A stretch of DNA of 8,294 nt from Patescibacteria group bacterium (GTDB taxonomy: Bacteria > Patescibacteriota > Patescibacteriia > Patescibacteriales > GWC2-42-12): positions 1 to 8,294 of the forward strand of contig JAHITL010000040.1 of NCBI GenBank assembly GCA_018817545.1. The letters are read 5' to 3'. Of this stretch, positions 1-4,995 are shown one piece after another. How positions within the stretch are numbered: position 1 is the stretch's first letter; each line of letters starts with the position of its first letter. The translations under genes and the position numbers were made by a program. A model generated the notes under the pieces. The model was not told the DNA's origin, did not search any database, and saw only the letters and a list, made by a program, of their open reading frames with translations.

Positions 1-1134
1 ACTCCAATTCAAGCAAAATCAATTCCAGTAATTCTTGCTGGACAAGATTTAATTGGAGTTGCCCAAACAGGAACTGGCAAAACATTTGCTTTTGGTATTC
101 CTTTAGTAGAACGACTGGCCTTTAATAAAGGGCGAGGTCTTGTATTACTCCCTACTCGCGAATTAGCATTACAAGTCGATGAAAATTTAAGAAAATTAGG
201 AAGTAAATTTGGTTTAAGAACAGCTGTTTTAATTGGCGGTGAAGCTATCGGACGCCAAGCGCAAAGTCTTAGAAGAAATCCTCACATTTTAATTGCCACT
301 CCTGGAAGACTCAATGACCATTTAAAAAGAGGTTGGGTAAAATTAGATGACATTAAAATCTTAATTTTGGATGAAGCCGACTTAATGCTTGATATGGGAT
401 TTGCTCCACAAATAGAAGAAATTATTAAACAAATTCCTAAAGAACGACAAACATTATTGTTTTCTGCAACAATGCCAATATCTATTTTAAAACTCGCTTC
501 TTTGCACATGAATTTACCAATTCATATTGAAGTAGCTCCACAAGGAACGACTGTTGAACGTGTTGATCAAGAAATATATGTAATGAGAAAAGAAGACAAA
601 TATATCCAATTAGAAAAAATTCTTAATCAATTTAATGGGGCTATTTTAATTTTTGTCCGCACTAAACATGGCGTTAAAACATTAACTAAAGACCTTAAAT
701 TAAGTGGCCACAAAGTGGCTGAGATTCATTCTAATCTTTCCTTTAGTCAACGTTGCGAATCAATGGCTGGATTTAAAAATAAAAGATATAGAATTTTAAT
801 TGCTACTGATATTGCCGCGCGAGGCATAGATGTTAATAACATAGAACTAGTAGTAAACTATGATTTACCTGATAATTCAGAGGATTATGTTCATCGTATT
901 GGACGTACTGCTAGAGCTGGAAATGTTGGCAAGGCGATTTCTTTTGCAACACCAAACCAAGGCAAAGATATTGTTAGTATTGAAAGATTGATAAATAAAA
1001 AATTAAATTTAACAAAGTTCGCCGAACTAGAGAGATCTAATACGCGTCCAACATATTCAAGATACGGCAGAACTTCAAGCTTCGGAAGATTAAATTTTTC
1101 TCGCTCAAGACCTAATAATTTTAGAAAAAAATAA
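1..1134 (+). CDS. DEAD-box ATP-dependent RNA helicase (5'-truncated)
   Basis: ATP-dependent RNA helicase of the DEAD-box (SF2) family, cytoplasmic, expected to unwind short RNA duplexes in ribosome assembly or mRNA turnover. The window opens inside the Q motif, so roughly the first 25-30 residues are missing. Visible motifs, in fragment numbering: Q-motif end TPIQ (1-4), Walker A AQTGTGKT (21-28), PTREL (51-55), GG (79-80), TPGR (100-103), DEAD (124-127), SAT (155-157), ATDIAARGIDV (268-278) and HRIGRTARAG (298-307). Both RecA-like lobes are therefore present. The last ~35 residues form a basic Arg/Ser-rich tail, typical of the RhlE/CshA-like group and likely to bind RNA. The stop is TAA. It converges on rpmG, with a perfect palindrome between the two genes. 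Family assignment is certain; the subfamily (rhlE, cshA or deaD) cannot be settled here, so no symbol is given. Confidence 0.97.
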   Translation, partial: TPIQAKSIPVILAGQDLIGVAQTGTGKTFAFGIPLVERLAFNKGRGLVLLPTRELALQVDENLRKLGSKFGLRTAVLIGGEAIGRQAQSLRRNPHILIATPGRLNDHLKRGWVKLDDIKILILDEADLMLDMGFAPQIEEIIKQIPKERQTLLFSATMPISILKLASLHMNLPIHIEVAPQGTTVERVDQEIYVMRKEDKYIQLEKILNQFNGAILIFVRTKHGVKTLTKDLKLSGHKVAEIHSNLSFSQRCESMAGFKNKRYRILIATDIAARGIDVNNIELVVNYDLPDNSEDYVHRIGRTARAGNVGKAISFATPNQGKDIVSIERLINKKLNLTKFAELERSNTRPTYSRYGRTSSFGRLNFSRSRPNNFRKK

Positions 1135-1165
1135 TATTAGAGTCTGTCACCAAATATGGCATTTA

Positions 1166-1215
1166 GGGTCTGTCGTCGAATACCCCGCAAATGCGGGGTA
1201 TTCGACGACAGACCC
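1166..1215. repeat. Perfect 24-bp-arm palindrome (nested repeat copy 1)
   Basis: The left arm 1166-1189 and right arm 1192-1215 are exact reverse complements around a 2-nt centre (aa). The outer arms are GGGTCTGTCGTCGAA and its complement. The inner part is taccccgcaaatgcggggta (1181-1200). A second partial match to the outer arm, gtctgtcaccaaatatgg, lies just upstream at 1142-1159. It sits between the convergent helicase and rpmG genes, so the RNA hairpin could stop or protect transcripts from either side. There is no T-tract on either strand, so it is not a canonical intrinsic terminator. Related copies occur near 5223, 6849 and 6940. Confidence 0.9.
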
Positions 1216-1241
1216 ATTTAACAAAAAAGAGAAATTCAATT

Positions 1242-1397
1242 TTATTTAGTTTCCTTATGTAGAGTGTGCTTTTTGCAATGTTTGCAATATTTACTCATTT
1301 CTAATCTGTCCTTAAGAGTTTTTTTATTTTTTCTTGAAAAATAATTAATTCTCTTACATTCCTTGCACTCCAATTTCATCATGTTATCTTGTGGCAT
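1242..1397 (-). CDS. rpmG: 50S ribosomal protein L33
   Basis: Small large-subunit ribosomal protein that binds 23S rRNA near the E site. The 51-residue product has the usual L33 length (about 50). It contains the zinc-ribbon form of the family, with Cys pairs at CKEC (11-14) and CKHC (38-41), the [11 protein letters not shown] segment after the first pair and a basic C-terminus ([10 protein letters not shown]). The start chosen is ATG at 1397. Internal ATGs at residues 6 and 7 (before KLECKEC) are alternatives, and no Shine-Dalgarno sequence decides between them. It lies 76 nt downstream of tRNA-Tyr on the same strand and may be co-transcribed with the tRNAs. In many bacteria rpmG sits with tRNA, secE and nusG genes, but secE/nusG do not follow here. 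The gene is short and easily missed by automatic calling. Confidence 0.95.
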   Translation of the reverse strand: MPQDNMMKLECKECKRINYFSRKNKKTLKDRLEMSKYCKHCKKHTLHKETK

Positions 1398-1473
1398 AAT
1401 TTTATTTATTTTAAAATCTAAATTATTTAATAAAATAAAAAATAATTTAATAATTTAATAATTTAATTTTATG

Positions 1474-1556
1474 TGGGCCGGGTAGGATTCGAACCTACGA
1501 AGACGAAAGCCAGCAGATTTACAGTCTGCCCCAGTTGACCGCTTTGGTACCGACCC
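1474..1556 (-). tRNA. tRNA-Tyr (GTA)
   Basis: An 83-nt class II tRNA. The acceptor strands GGGTCGG and CCGGCCC pair with one G-T wobble. The D-arm is CCA/TGG. The anticodon arm GCAGA-CTGTAAA-TCTGC gives anticodon GTA. The long variable arm identifies Tyr rather than a class I tRNA. The T-arm is GTAGG-TTCGAAT-CCTAC, and the discriminator base is A. The 3' CCA is not encoded (the genomic bases after the discriminator read CAT), so a CCA-adding enzyme is needed. It lies 110 nt downstream of tRNA-Thr on the same strand, with heptamer repeats between them. Confidence 0.97.
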
Positions 1557-1562
1557 ATAATC

Positions 1563-1660
1563 AATTAACAATTACAAATTATCAATTACGAATTATAAGA
1601 TAATACTATCCATAATTCCTAATTCCTAATTCCTAATTCATAATTCGTAATTCATAATTG
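1563..1660. repeat. Heptamer (AATTNNN) tandem array between tRNA genes
   Basis: Two runs keep a strict 7-nt period. Positions 1563-1597 are five units of the form AATTANN (aattaac, aattaca, aattatc, aattacg, aattata). Positions 1614-1655 are six units: three aattcct, then aattcat, aattcgt and aattcat, followed by a partial unit. The second run is the reverse complement of the gaattag array found upstream of tpiA at 4996-5029. It fills the spacer between tRNA-Thr and tRNA-Tyr. Confidence 0.8.
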
Positions 1661-1666
1661 ACTCGG

Positions 1667-1739
1667 AGCCGTTGCGCGGAATTGAACCGCGGACCTACTC
1701 CTTACCATGGAGTTGCTCTACCAGCTGAGCTACAACGGC
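1667..1739 (-). tRNA. tRNA-Thr (GGT), intact
   Basis: A 73-nt class I tRNA. The acceptor strands GCCGTTG and CAACGGC pair perfectly. The D-arm is GCTC-AGCTGGTA-GAGC. The anticodon arm ACTCC-ATGGTAA-GGAGT gives anticodon GGT (Thr). The T-arm is CGCGG-TTCAATT-CCGCG. The discriminator reads T, and the next bases are CCG, so CCA is not encoded. Its first 45 nt are also the 3' end (14 codons plus TAG stop) of the GIY-YIG ORF upstream. A damaged copy of its 5' half lies 305 nt upstream at 1995-2044. All stems are intact, so this is the functional copy. Confidence 0.97.
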
Positions 1740-1991
1740 ATTTTCTAACATCATCTTTATTTCAATTTCCAATTGTTTTCCACCCTTCAATCTTTTTAAA
1801 TATCTTTCATATTTAGTAGCCTCAGGTTTTGTTTCAAAAATTTTAAAACAAATTAATTTAAAAGGACGACGATTCTTTGTTGATGGATTTAAACCAGTAT
1901 TATAAGAATCTAACCTATCTAATATATTACCAGAATAACCAATATATCTTCTTTGATCTTTTAATGATTTTAAAATATAGGTATAAAACAT
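1695..1991 (-). CDS. GIY-YIG nuclease family protein overlapping tRNA-Thr
   Basis: Predicted 98-residue single-domain GIY-YIG endonuclease of the small YhbQ/UPF0213-like type. Motifs: N-terminal YTYILKS (3-9, the GIY position), RYIGYS (15-20, YIG), the conserved arginine R26 in LDRL, STKNRRPF (37-44) and the putative catalytic glutamate E62 in KYERYLKR. The usual His of the 'HN' pair is Tyr here (SYN, 29-31). The start is ATG at 1991, because AAGGAG (2001-1996) lies 4 nt before it and the GIY-YIG fold begins at once. The frame stays open upstream to 2117, but that part translates tRNA and spacer DNA. An in-frame ATG at 2006 also exists. The last 14 residues (AVVAQLVEQLHGKE) and the TAG stop are encoded by the first 45 nt of intact tRNA-Thr. 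Family call is firm; activity and DNA target are unknown. Confidence 0.88.
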   Translation of the reverse strand: MFYTYILKSLKDQRRYIGYSGNILDRLDSYNTGLNPSTKNRRPFKLICFKIFETKPEATKYERYLKRLKGGKQLEIEIKMMLENAVVAQLVEQLHGKE

Positions 1992-1994
1992 AAA

Positions 1995-2044
1995 ACTCCT
2001 TACCATGCCCCGCAAATGCGGGGTACCAGCTGAGCTACAACGGC
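1995..2044 (-). pseudogene. tRNA-Thr 5'-half relic interrupted by a GC hairpin
   Basis: It matches tRNA-Thr from acceptor nucleotide 1 through the 3' anticodon stem (ending GGTAAGGAGT), then stops; there is no variable loop, T-arm or 3' acceptor strand. Nine bases (GAGCAACTC: the 3' D-stem strand, base 26 and most of the 5' anticodon stem) are replaced by the 16-nt self-complementary CCCCGCATTTGCGGGG (2008-2023). It therefore cannot fold as a tRNA. Its terminal AAGGAG (2001-1996) now lies directly before the GIY-YIG start codon and is the only clear Shine-Dalgarno sequence seen in the window. Confidence 0.92.
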
Positions 2045-2070
2045 AAATAAAAAAATTTTCAATTTTCACA

Positions 2071-2112
2071 TTTACAATTTTTAAAAAATCAATCTTAAAA
2101 CAAAATTGTAAA
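2071..2112. repeat. AT-rich inverted repeat between TPR gene and tRNA relic
   Basis: tttacaatttt (2071-2081) and aaaattgtaaa (2102-2112) are perfect 11-nt complements around a 20-nt loop. It lies 19 nt past the TPR stop codon, on the way into the tRNA/GIY-YIG region. The stem is nearly all A-T, so any terminator role would be weak. The tRNA promoter should also lie nearby, but no convincing -35/-10 pair was seen. Confidence 0.5.
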
Positions 2113-2131
2113 AACAAAAATCAAAAATTAA

Positions 2132-3001
2132 TTACAACTCATCAATCTGTTTTTTAAATAACTCAATTTTCTTATTTTCTGGATTAGCCGCTACTAACTT
2201 GTCATAGGTGTCTAACGCTAATATTTTATCTTTTATCATTATACTTAATTCCAACATTGTGTCAAGAAAACGAGGATGATTTGGCTCTATTTCTAAGCCT
2301 TTTGCTAAACTGCTAATAGCCTCTGGTAAATTATCTAATGCTTGATAAACCAATGCTAAGCTATAAAAAGTCTGGGCATTTTGCTTATTTCCTTTTAATG
2401 ATTCAATATAGTCACACTCAGATTGACTAAGACCGTCTTTTTCATTGGCAATTTGCGCTAAATTATCAGAAGTATCTTTATCATCTTGTTTTAATTTTAA
2501 AACATGTTCAAATGCTTGTTTAGCCTCTTCAAAACTTTTTTGTTCAAAATATAACCGCCCCAACTCTTCAAATGCTCTAATATTTTTACTATCTAAACCT
2601 ATGATTTTAATATATTTTTTTTCTGCCATCGCCAAATTATCTTGTTTTTTTAACACAATTGCCTCGTCAAATAACTGATCAATCGCTAGCTTGTCATTAT
2701 TTAAATTAAACGCTGGTTTTTGATATTCATCTTTTAATCTTTGCAATTTTTTATATAACGAACTAAATAAATTATTAAAAACTTTTACCAATGGCTCAGT
2801 AAATCTAATAAATTGAGACCACCATTTAATAACACTTCTTTTTAATCTTGCGCCAATAATTTGTTCTTTAATTTTAGCTTCTTTTTCAGCAGGAATATTT
2901 TTTACATCAAGAGTCGCCAAAAGAGGAAATTTTTTAAAAATAATAACAATAACTATAATTAAACAAACTAAAATTAAAATTAAAGGAATAATATTATACA
3001 T
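2132..3001 (-). CDS. Membrane-anchored TPR-repeat protein
   Basis: A 289-residue protein of unknown specific function. Residues 4-22 form one strongly hydrophobic segment (IIPLILILVCLIIVIVIIF), followed by KK, which suggests an N-terminal membrane anchor. Residues ~38-95 are basic and helical with a WW pair at 60-61. From ~107 onward there are tetratricopeptide-like helix pairs: ~107-140 (...AMAEKKYIKIIGLDSK), ~141-174 (AFEELGRLYFEQKSFEEAK), ~208-241 (TFYSLALVYQALDNLPEAI, then EIEPNHP) and a final one at ~242-276 (ending KLVAANPE). TPRs act as protein-binding scaffolds. Topology by the positive-inside rule is uncertain; the TPR part may be cytoplasmic. It starts 17 nt downstream of fba and is probably in the same operon, though no glycolytic link is implied. 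The start ATG at 3001 has no Shine-Dalgarno sequence. Confidence 0.85.
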   Translation of the reverse strand: MYNIIPLILILVCLIIVIVIIFKKFPLLATLDVKNIPAEKEAKIKEQIIGARLKRSVIKWWSQFIRFTEPLVKVFNNLFSSLYKKLQRLKDEYQKPAFNLNNDKLAIDQLFDEAIVLKKQDNLAMAEKKYIKIIGLDSKNIRAFEELGRLYFEQKSFEEAKQAFEHVLKLKQDDKDTSDNLAQIANEKDGLSQSECDYIESLKGNKQNAQTFYSLALVYQALDNLPEAISSLAKGLEIEPNHPRFLDTMLELSIMIKDKILALDTYDKLVAANPENKKIELFKKQIDEL

Positions 3002-3018
3002 ATAATAAAATTAACTGA

Positions 3019-3891
3019 TTAATGAGTTTCATGAATACCTGCTTTTCCTGTACTACCAAATAATTCCATTTTGGCAACGACCACCTTTTCCATCGCGCCA
3101 ATTGTTGGCTTTAATAAAGTTCTAGGATCAGTTTCTTTTTTATTATTTAAACATTCTTTCATTAAAGTTCGACAAAAAGCTACTTTTAAATCAGTGCCTA
3201 TGTTAATAATGCTAACACCCTCTTTAATTGCTCTTTTTATTTTAGCATCATCTACGCCAGATGCGCCATGTAAAACAAAAGGAATTTTTACTTGTTCTTT
3301 TATCGCTTTTAACAATTTAAAAACAATACTTTCATTTACATGTATGCCATGCGCTGTGCCAACAGCTGCTGCGATTGTATCAACTCCAGTCTCTTTAGCA
3401 AATTTAACAACTTCTTCTAATTTTGCCAAAGGAATACTTTCTAATTTACTAGTAATATCTCCATGAGACCCAGCAATTGCCCCCACTTCTCCTTGCACCC
3501 AAACATGCTTAGCATGCGCTACTCTTATAACTTGTTTCGTTAAATTAATATTTTCATCTAAGGGCAGGCTTGAGGCATCAATATGCACAGAAGAAAAACC
3601 AGCATTAATACATTCAAAAACAGAATCAAAACTAGAGCCATGATCAAGATGTAAAGCAATCGGCACATCAACTGCCACGTTTTTAGCTACAGTAGATACC
3701 ATATGAGTAATCGGCTTAAGCCCCATATATTTAATTGCTGCTTCCGAAACTTGAATTATTGCTGGAGAATTTGCTTTAACAGCTGCCTGAGCCACTGCTA
3801 AAATTGACTCTAAATTAGTAACATTAAATGCCCCAATAGCATAACCACCTTTCTGAGCATTTTTAACTAAAGTTTTGATATGAACCAACAT
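3019..3891 (-). CDS. fba: Class II fructose-bisphosphate aldolase
   Basis: Cytoplasmic zinc-dependent aldolase that reversibly cleaves fructose 1,6-bisphosphate to dihydroxyacetone phosphate and glyceraldehyde 3-phosphate. The 290-residue length fits the shorter class II group that also holds the tagatose-bisphosphate aldolases GatY/KbaY. Signatures: AFNVTNLE (21-28), LHLDHG (80-85) with the catalytic Asp D83 and zinc ligand H84, QGEVG (133-137), GTAHG (178-182, zinc ligand H181), LHGASG (207-212, zinc ligand H208) and the phosphate-binding NIGTDL (230-235). The glycolytic role is favoured because tpiA, the next enzyme acting on its products, lies upstream on the same strand; a tagatose-bisphosphate role cannot be excluded from sequence alone. 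The start ATG at 3891 lacks a Shine-Dalgarno sequence. A candidate promoter overlaps the inverted repeat at 3933-3959. Confidence 0.96.
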   Translation of the reverse strand: MLVHIKTLVKNAQKGGYAIGAFNVTNLESILAVAQAAVKANSPAIIQVSEAAIKYMGLKPITHMVSTVAKNVAVDVPIALHLDHGSSFDSVFECINAGFSSVHIDASSLPLDENINLTKQVIRVAHAKHVWVQGEVGAIAGSHGDITSKLESIPLAKLEEVVKFAKETGVDTIAAAVGTAHGIHVNESIVFKLLKAIKEQVKIPFVLHGASGVDDAKIKRAIKEGVSIINIGTDLKVAFCRTLMKECLNNKKETDPRTLLKPTIGAMEKVVVAKMELFGSTGKAGIHETH

Positions 3892-3916
3892 AAATTTATT
3901 TTTAAATTTAAAATTA

Positions 3917-3944
3917 ATTTTAAAGCTTAGAAGTTATATATCAA
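3917..3944 (-). promoter_or_regulatory. Candidate fba promoter overlapping an inverted repeat
   Basis: On the minus strand, a -35-like TTGATA (3944-3939) and a -10-like TAAAAT (3922-3917) are separated by 16 nt. The predicted start near 3910 would leave a leader of about 20 nt before the fba ATG. The -35 lies inside the left inverted repeat of the 3933-4212 segment. The surrounding DNA is so AT-rich that chance matches are easy. Confidence 0.35.
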
Positions 3945-4212
3945 ATAAAAACCAGAGACACTTTTTAACTTTTTATTAATTTTAAATGATAGTTGTTTAA
4001 TTAATTTTTTAGCTTAAGAAATAATTTTTAATTTTATAATTTTATAATTTTTAAATAAATTCTAATTTTTCACCGCAAAAGCGGGACAGGTAATTTTTAA
4101 ACAAACTTTTAAATCCTGAATTAATTAAAAATTGAAGCATTAAAAATTATTTATAAAATTAAAAATTTAAAAATTTAAAAATTTTTGTCTCTGGTCTCAT
4201 TTGATATATAAC
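3933..4212. mobile_element. MITE-like segment bounded by ~26-bp inverted repeats
   Basis: Left end 3933-3959 and right end 4187-4212 are inverted repeats. They share GTTATATATCAAAT and ACCAGAGAC exactly, joined by AAAA in one and GAG in the other. The ~225 bp between them is very AT-rich, has no recognisable ORF, and holds runs of aaaaattt (4161-4186) plus a GC hairpin at 4073-4085. It fills almost all of the tpiA-fba spacer. No clear target-site duplication was seen, so a non-autonomous transposable element is a hypothesis. A long-range RNA stem in a tpiA-fba transcript is the alternative. Confidence 0.5.
4071..4092. repeat. Small GC hairpin in AT-rich spacer
   Basis: ccgcaaaagcggg followed by acaggta forms a short C/G stem with an A-rich loop, isolated within otherwise nearly pure AT sequence inside the 3933-4212 segment. 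It resembles, but is not identical to, the CCCCGC-GCGGGG core of the palindromes at 1181, 2008 and 5238. Confidence 0.55.
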
Positions 4213-4214
4213 CC

Positions 4215-4988
4215 TTATAAACTGGAAGCTATTTTAAAGAATTCATCTGCTTTGAGACTCGCCCCACCAACTAATAAACCATCTATATTTTCTAAATTAG
4301 CAAAACCTTTAACACTTTTGCTGTCAATACTACCTCCATAAATTATACGAAAATTATTACTTACCACTTCTACGCCGAACATATCATTTAAGGTTAACTT
4401 AATGATTTTATGAGCATATTCAGCTTCAGTAGGCTCAATGGCAGTTCCTGCTCCTTGTCCAGAACTAATTGCCCAAATTGGCTCATAAGCAATAATTATT
4501 TGCTGATTACCCAGAACATCAACACCGCTTAAAGCCTGTTGCAATTGATCAACTAAAACAAAATCACGCTGATCTGTCTTCTTCTCTTCCCAACTCTCAC
4601 CAATACAAATAATTGGAGTTAATTTTTCAGTATTAACAACTGCTTTAACTTTTTTATGCACCATTTCATAATTTTCTGATAAATACCTTCGTCGTTCACT
4701 ATGACCAATAATAACATACTCGCAACCAAGCTCGACAAGCATAGTAGGAGAAATTTCTCCAGTATATGTACCTTTATCTTGCCAAAAAACATTCTGCGCG
4801 CCTAATTTCAATGGCGTTTTACCAATAATTTCTCCTACTTTTGCTAAAGCAGGAGCTGCGCAACAAATAACAGCTTCACTGCCAGAAAAATCTTTAAACT
4901 TTTTTGCAAATTCATTTGCAGTAGCTAATGTCTCTTGTAAATTTAAATACATCTTCCAATTAGCAATAATTATTTTTTTAGTAGCCAT
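4215..4988 (-). CDS. tpiA: Triosephosphate isomerase
   Basis: Cytoplasmic TIM-barrel enzyme interconverting dihydroxyacetone phosphate and glyceraldehyde 3-phosphate in glycolysis/gluconeogenesis. The 257-residue length is normal (~250). Catalytic residues are present: N10 and K12 in IIIANWKMY, H96 in IIGHSERR and E169 in AYEPIWAI. Phosphate-binding elements YGGS (217-220) and LLVGGASL (238-245) are intact. Loop 6 reads EPIWAISSGQGAG (169-181) in place of the usual EPVWAIGTGK, followed by a few extra residues (TAIEP) before the next helix. The start ATG at 4988 begins the conserved N-terminus directly (MATKKIIIANWK) and has no Shine-Dalgarno sequence. Upstream lies a ~90-nt leader made largely of 7-nt repeats, with a good promoter at 5084-5112. 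Downstream, 323 nt on, is fba. Confidence 0.98.
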   Translation of the reverse strand: MATKKIIIANWKMYLNLQETLATANEFAKKFKDFSGSEAVICCAAPALAKVGEIIGKTPLKLGAQNVFWQDKGTYTGEISPTMLVELGCEYVIIGHSERRRYLSENYEMVHKKVKAVVNTEKLTPIICIGESWEEKKTDQRDFVLVDQLQQALSGVDVLGNQQIIIAYEPIWAISSGQGAGTAIEPTEAEYAHKIIKLTLNDMFGVEVVSNNFRIIYGGSIDSKSVKGFANLENIDGLLVGGASLKADEFFKIASSL

Positions 4989-4995
4989 AAAGTAT

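Larger units (their letters stand above)
1695..2044 (-). mobile_element. Candidate tRNA-targeting GIY-YIG unit with duplicated tRNA-Thr 5' half
   Basis: Direct repeats of the tRNA-Thr 5' half flank the GIY-YIG ORF. Positions 1719-1740 equal 2024-2045 (22 nt identical), and 1697-1709 equal 1995-2007 (13 nt identical). The copies are offset by 305 nt. In tRNA orientation the order is broken 5' half, TTT, ATG, GIY-YIG ORF, then intact tRNA. This is what would result if a roughly 300-bp unit, carrying its own copy of tRNA nucleotides 1-43, inserted after the anticodon stem and restored a complete tRNA. Alternatives are a tandem tRNA-Thr pair whose first member lost its 3' half, or simple segmental duplication. 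The repeats are observed; mobility is inferred. Confidence 0.55.

Noticed and set aside
282..509. Minus-strand ORF opposite the helicase
   Set aside because: A shadow of the helicase reading frame, which carries every DEAD-box motif through this span; no recognisable domain.
1166..1215. Palindrome as a strong intrinsic bidirectional terminator
   Set aside because: The stem is ideal, but neither strand has a T-tract after it. It is listed as a repeat, with only a possible role in transcript ends.
1992..2117. N-terminal extension of the GIY-YIG ORF up to ATG 2117
   Set aside because: This part translates AT spacer, the tRNA relic and the GC hairpin. The GIY-YIG fold begins exactly at the ATG at 1991, which has the only Shine-Dalgarno sequence.
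2445..2678. Plus-strand ORF opposite the TPR gene
   Set aside because: Antisense to a well-supported TPR protein; Ser/Cys/Phe-rich composition typical of a shadow frame.
3071..3466. Plus-strand 131-codon ORF opposite fba
   Set aside because: Antisense to the conserved aldolase, including its metal-site region; no domain recognised.
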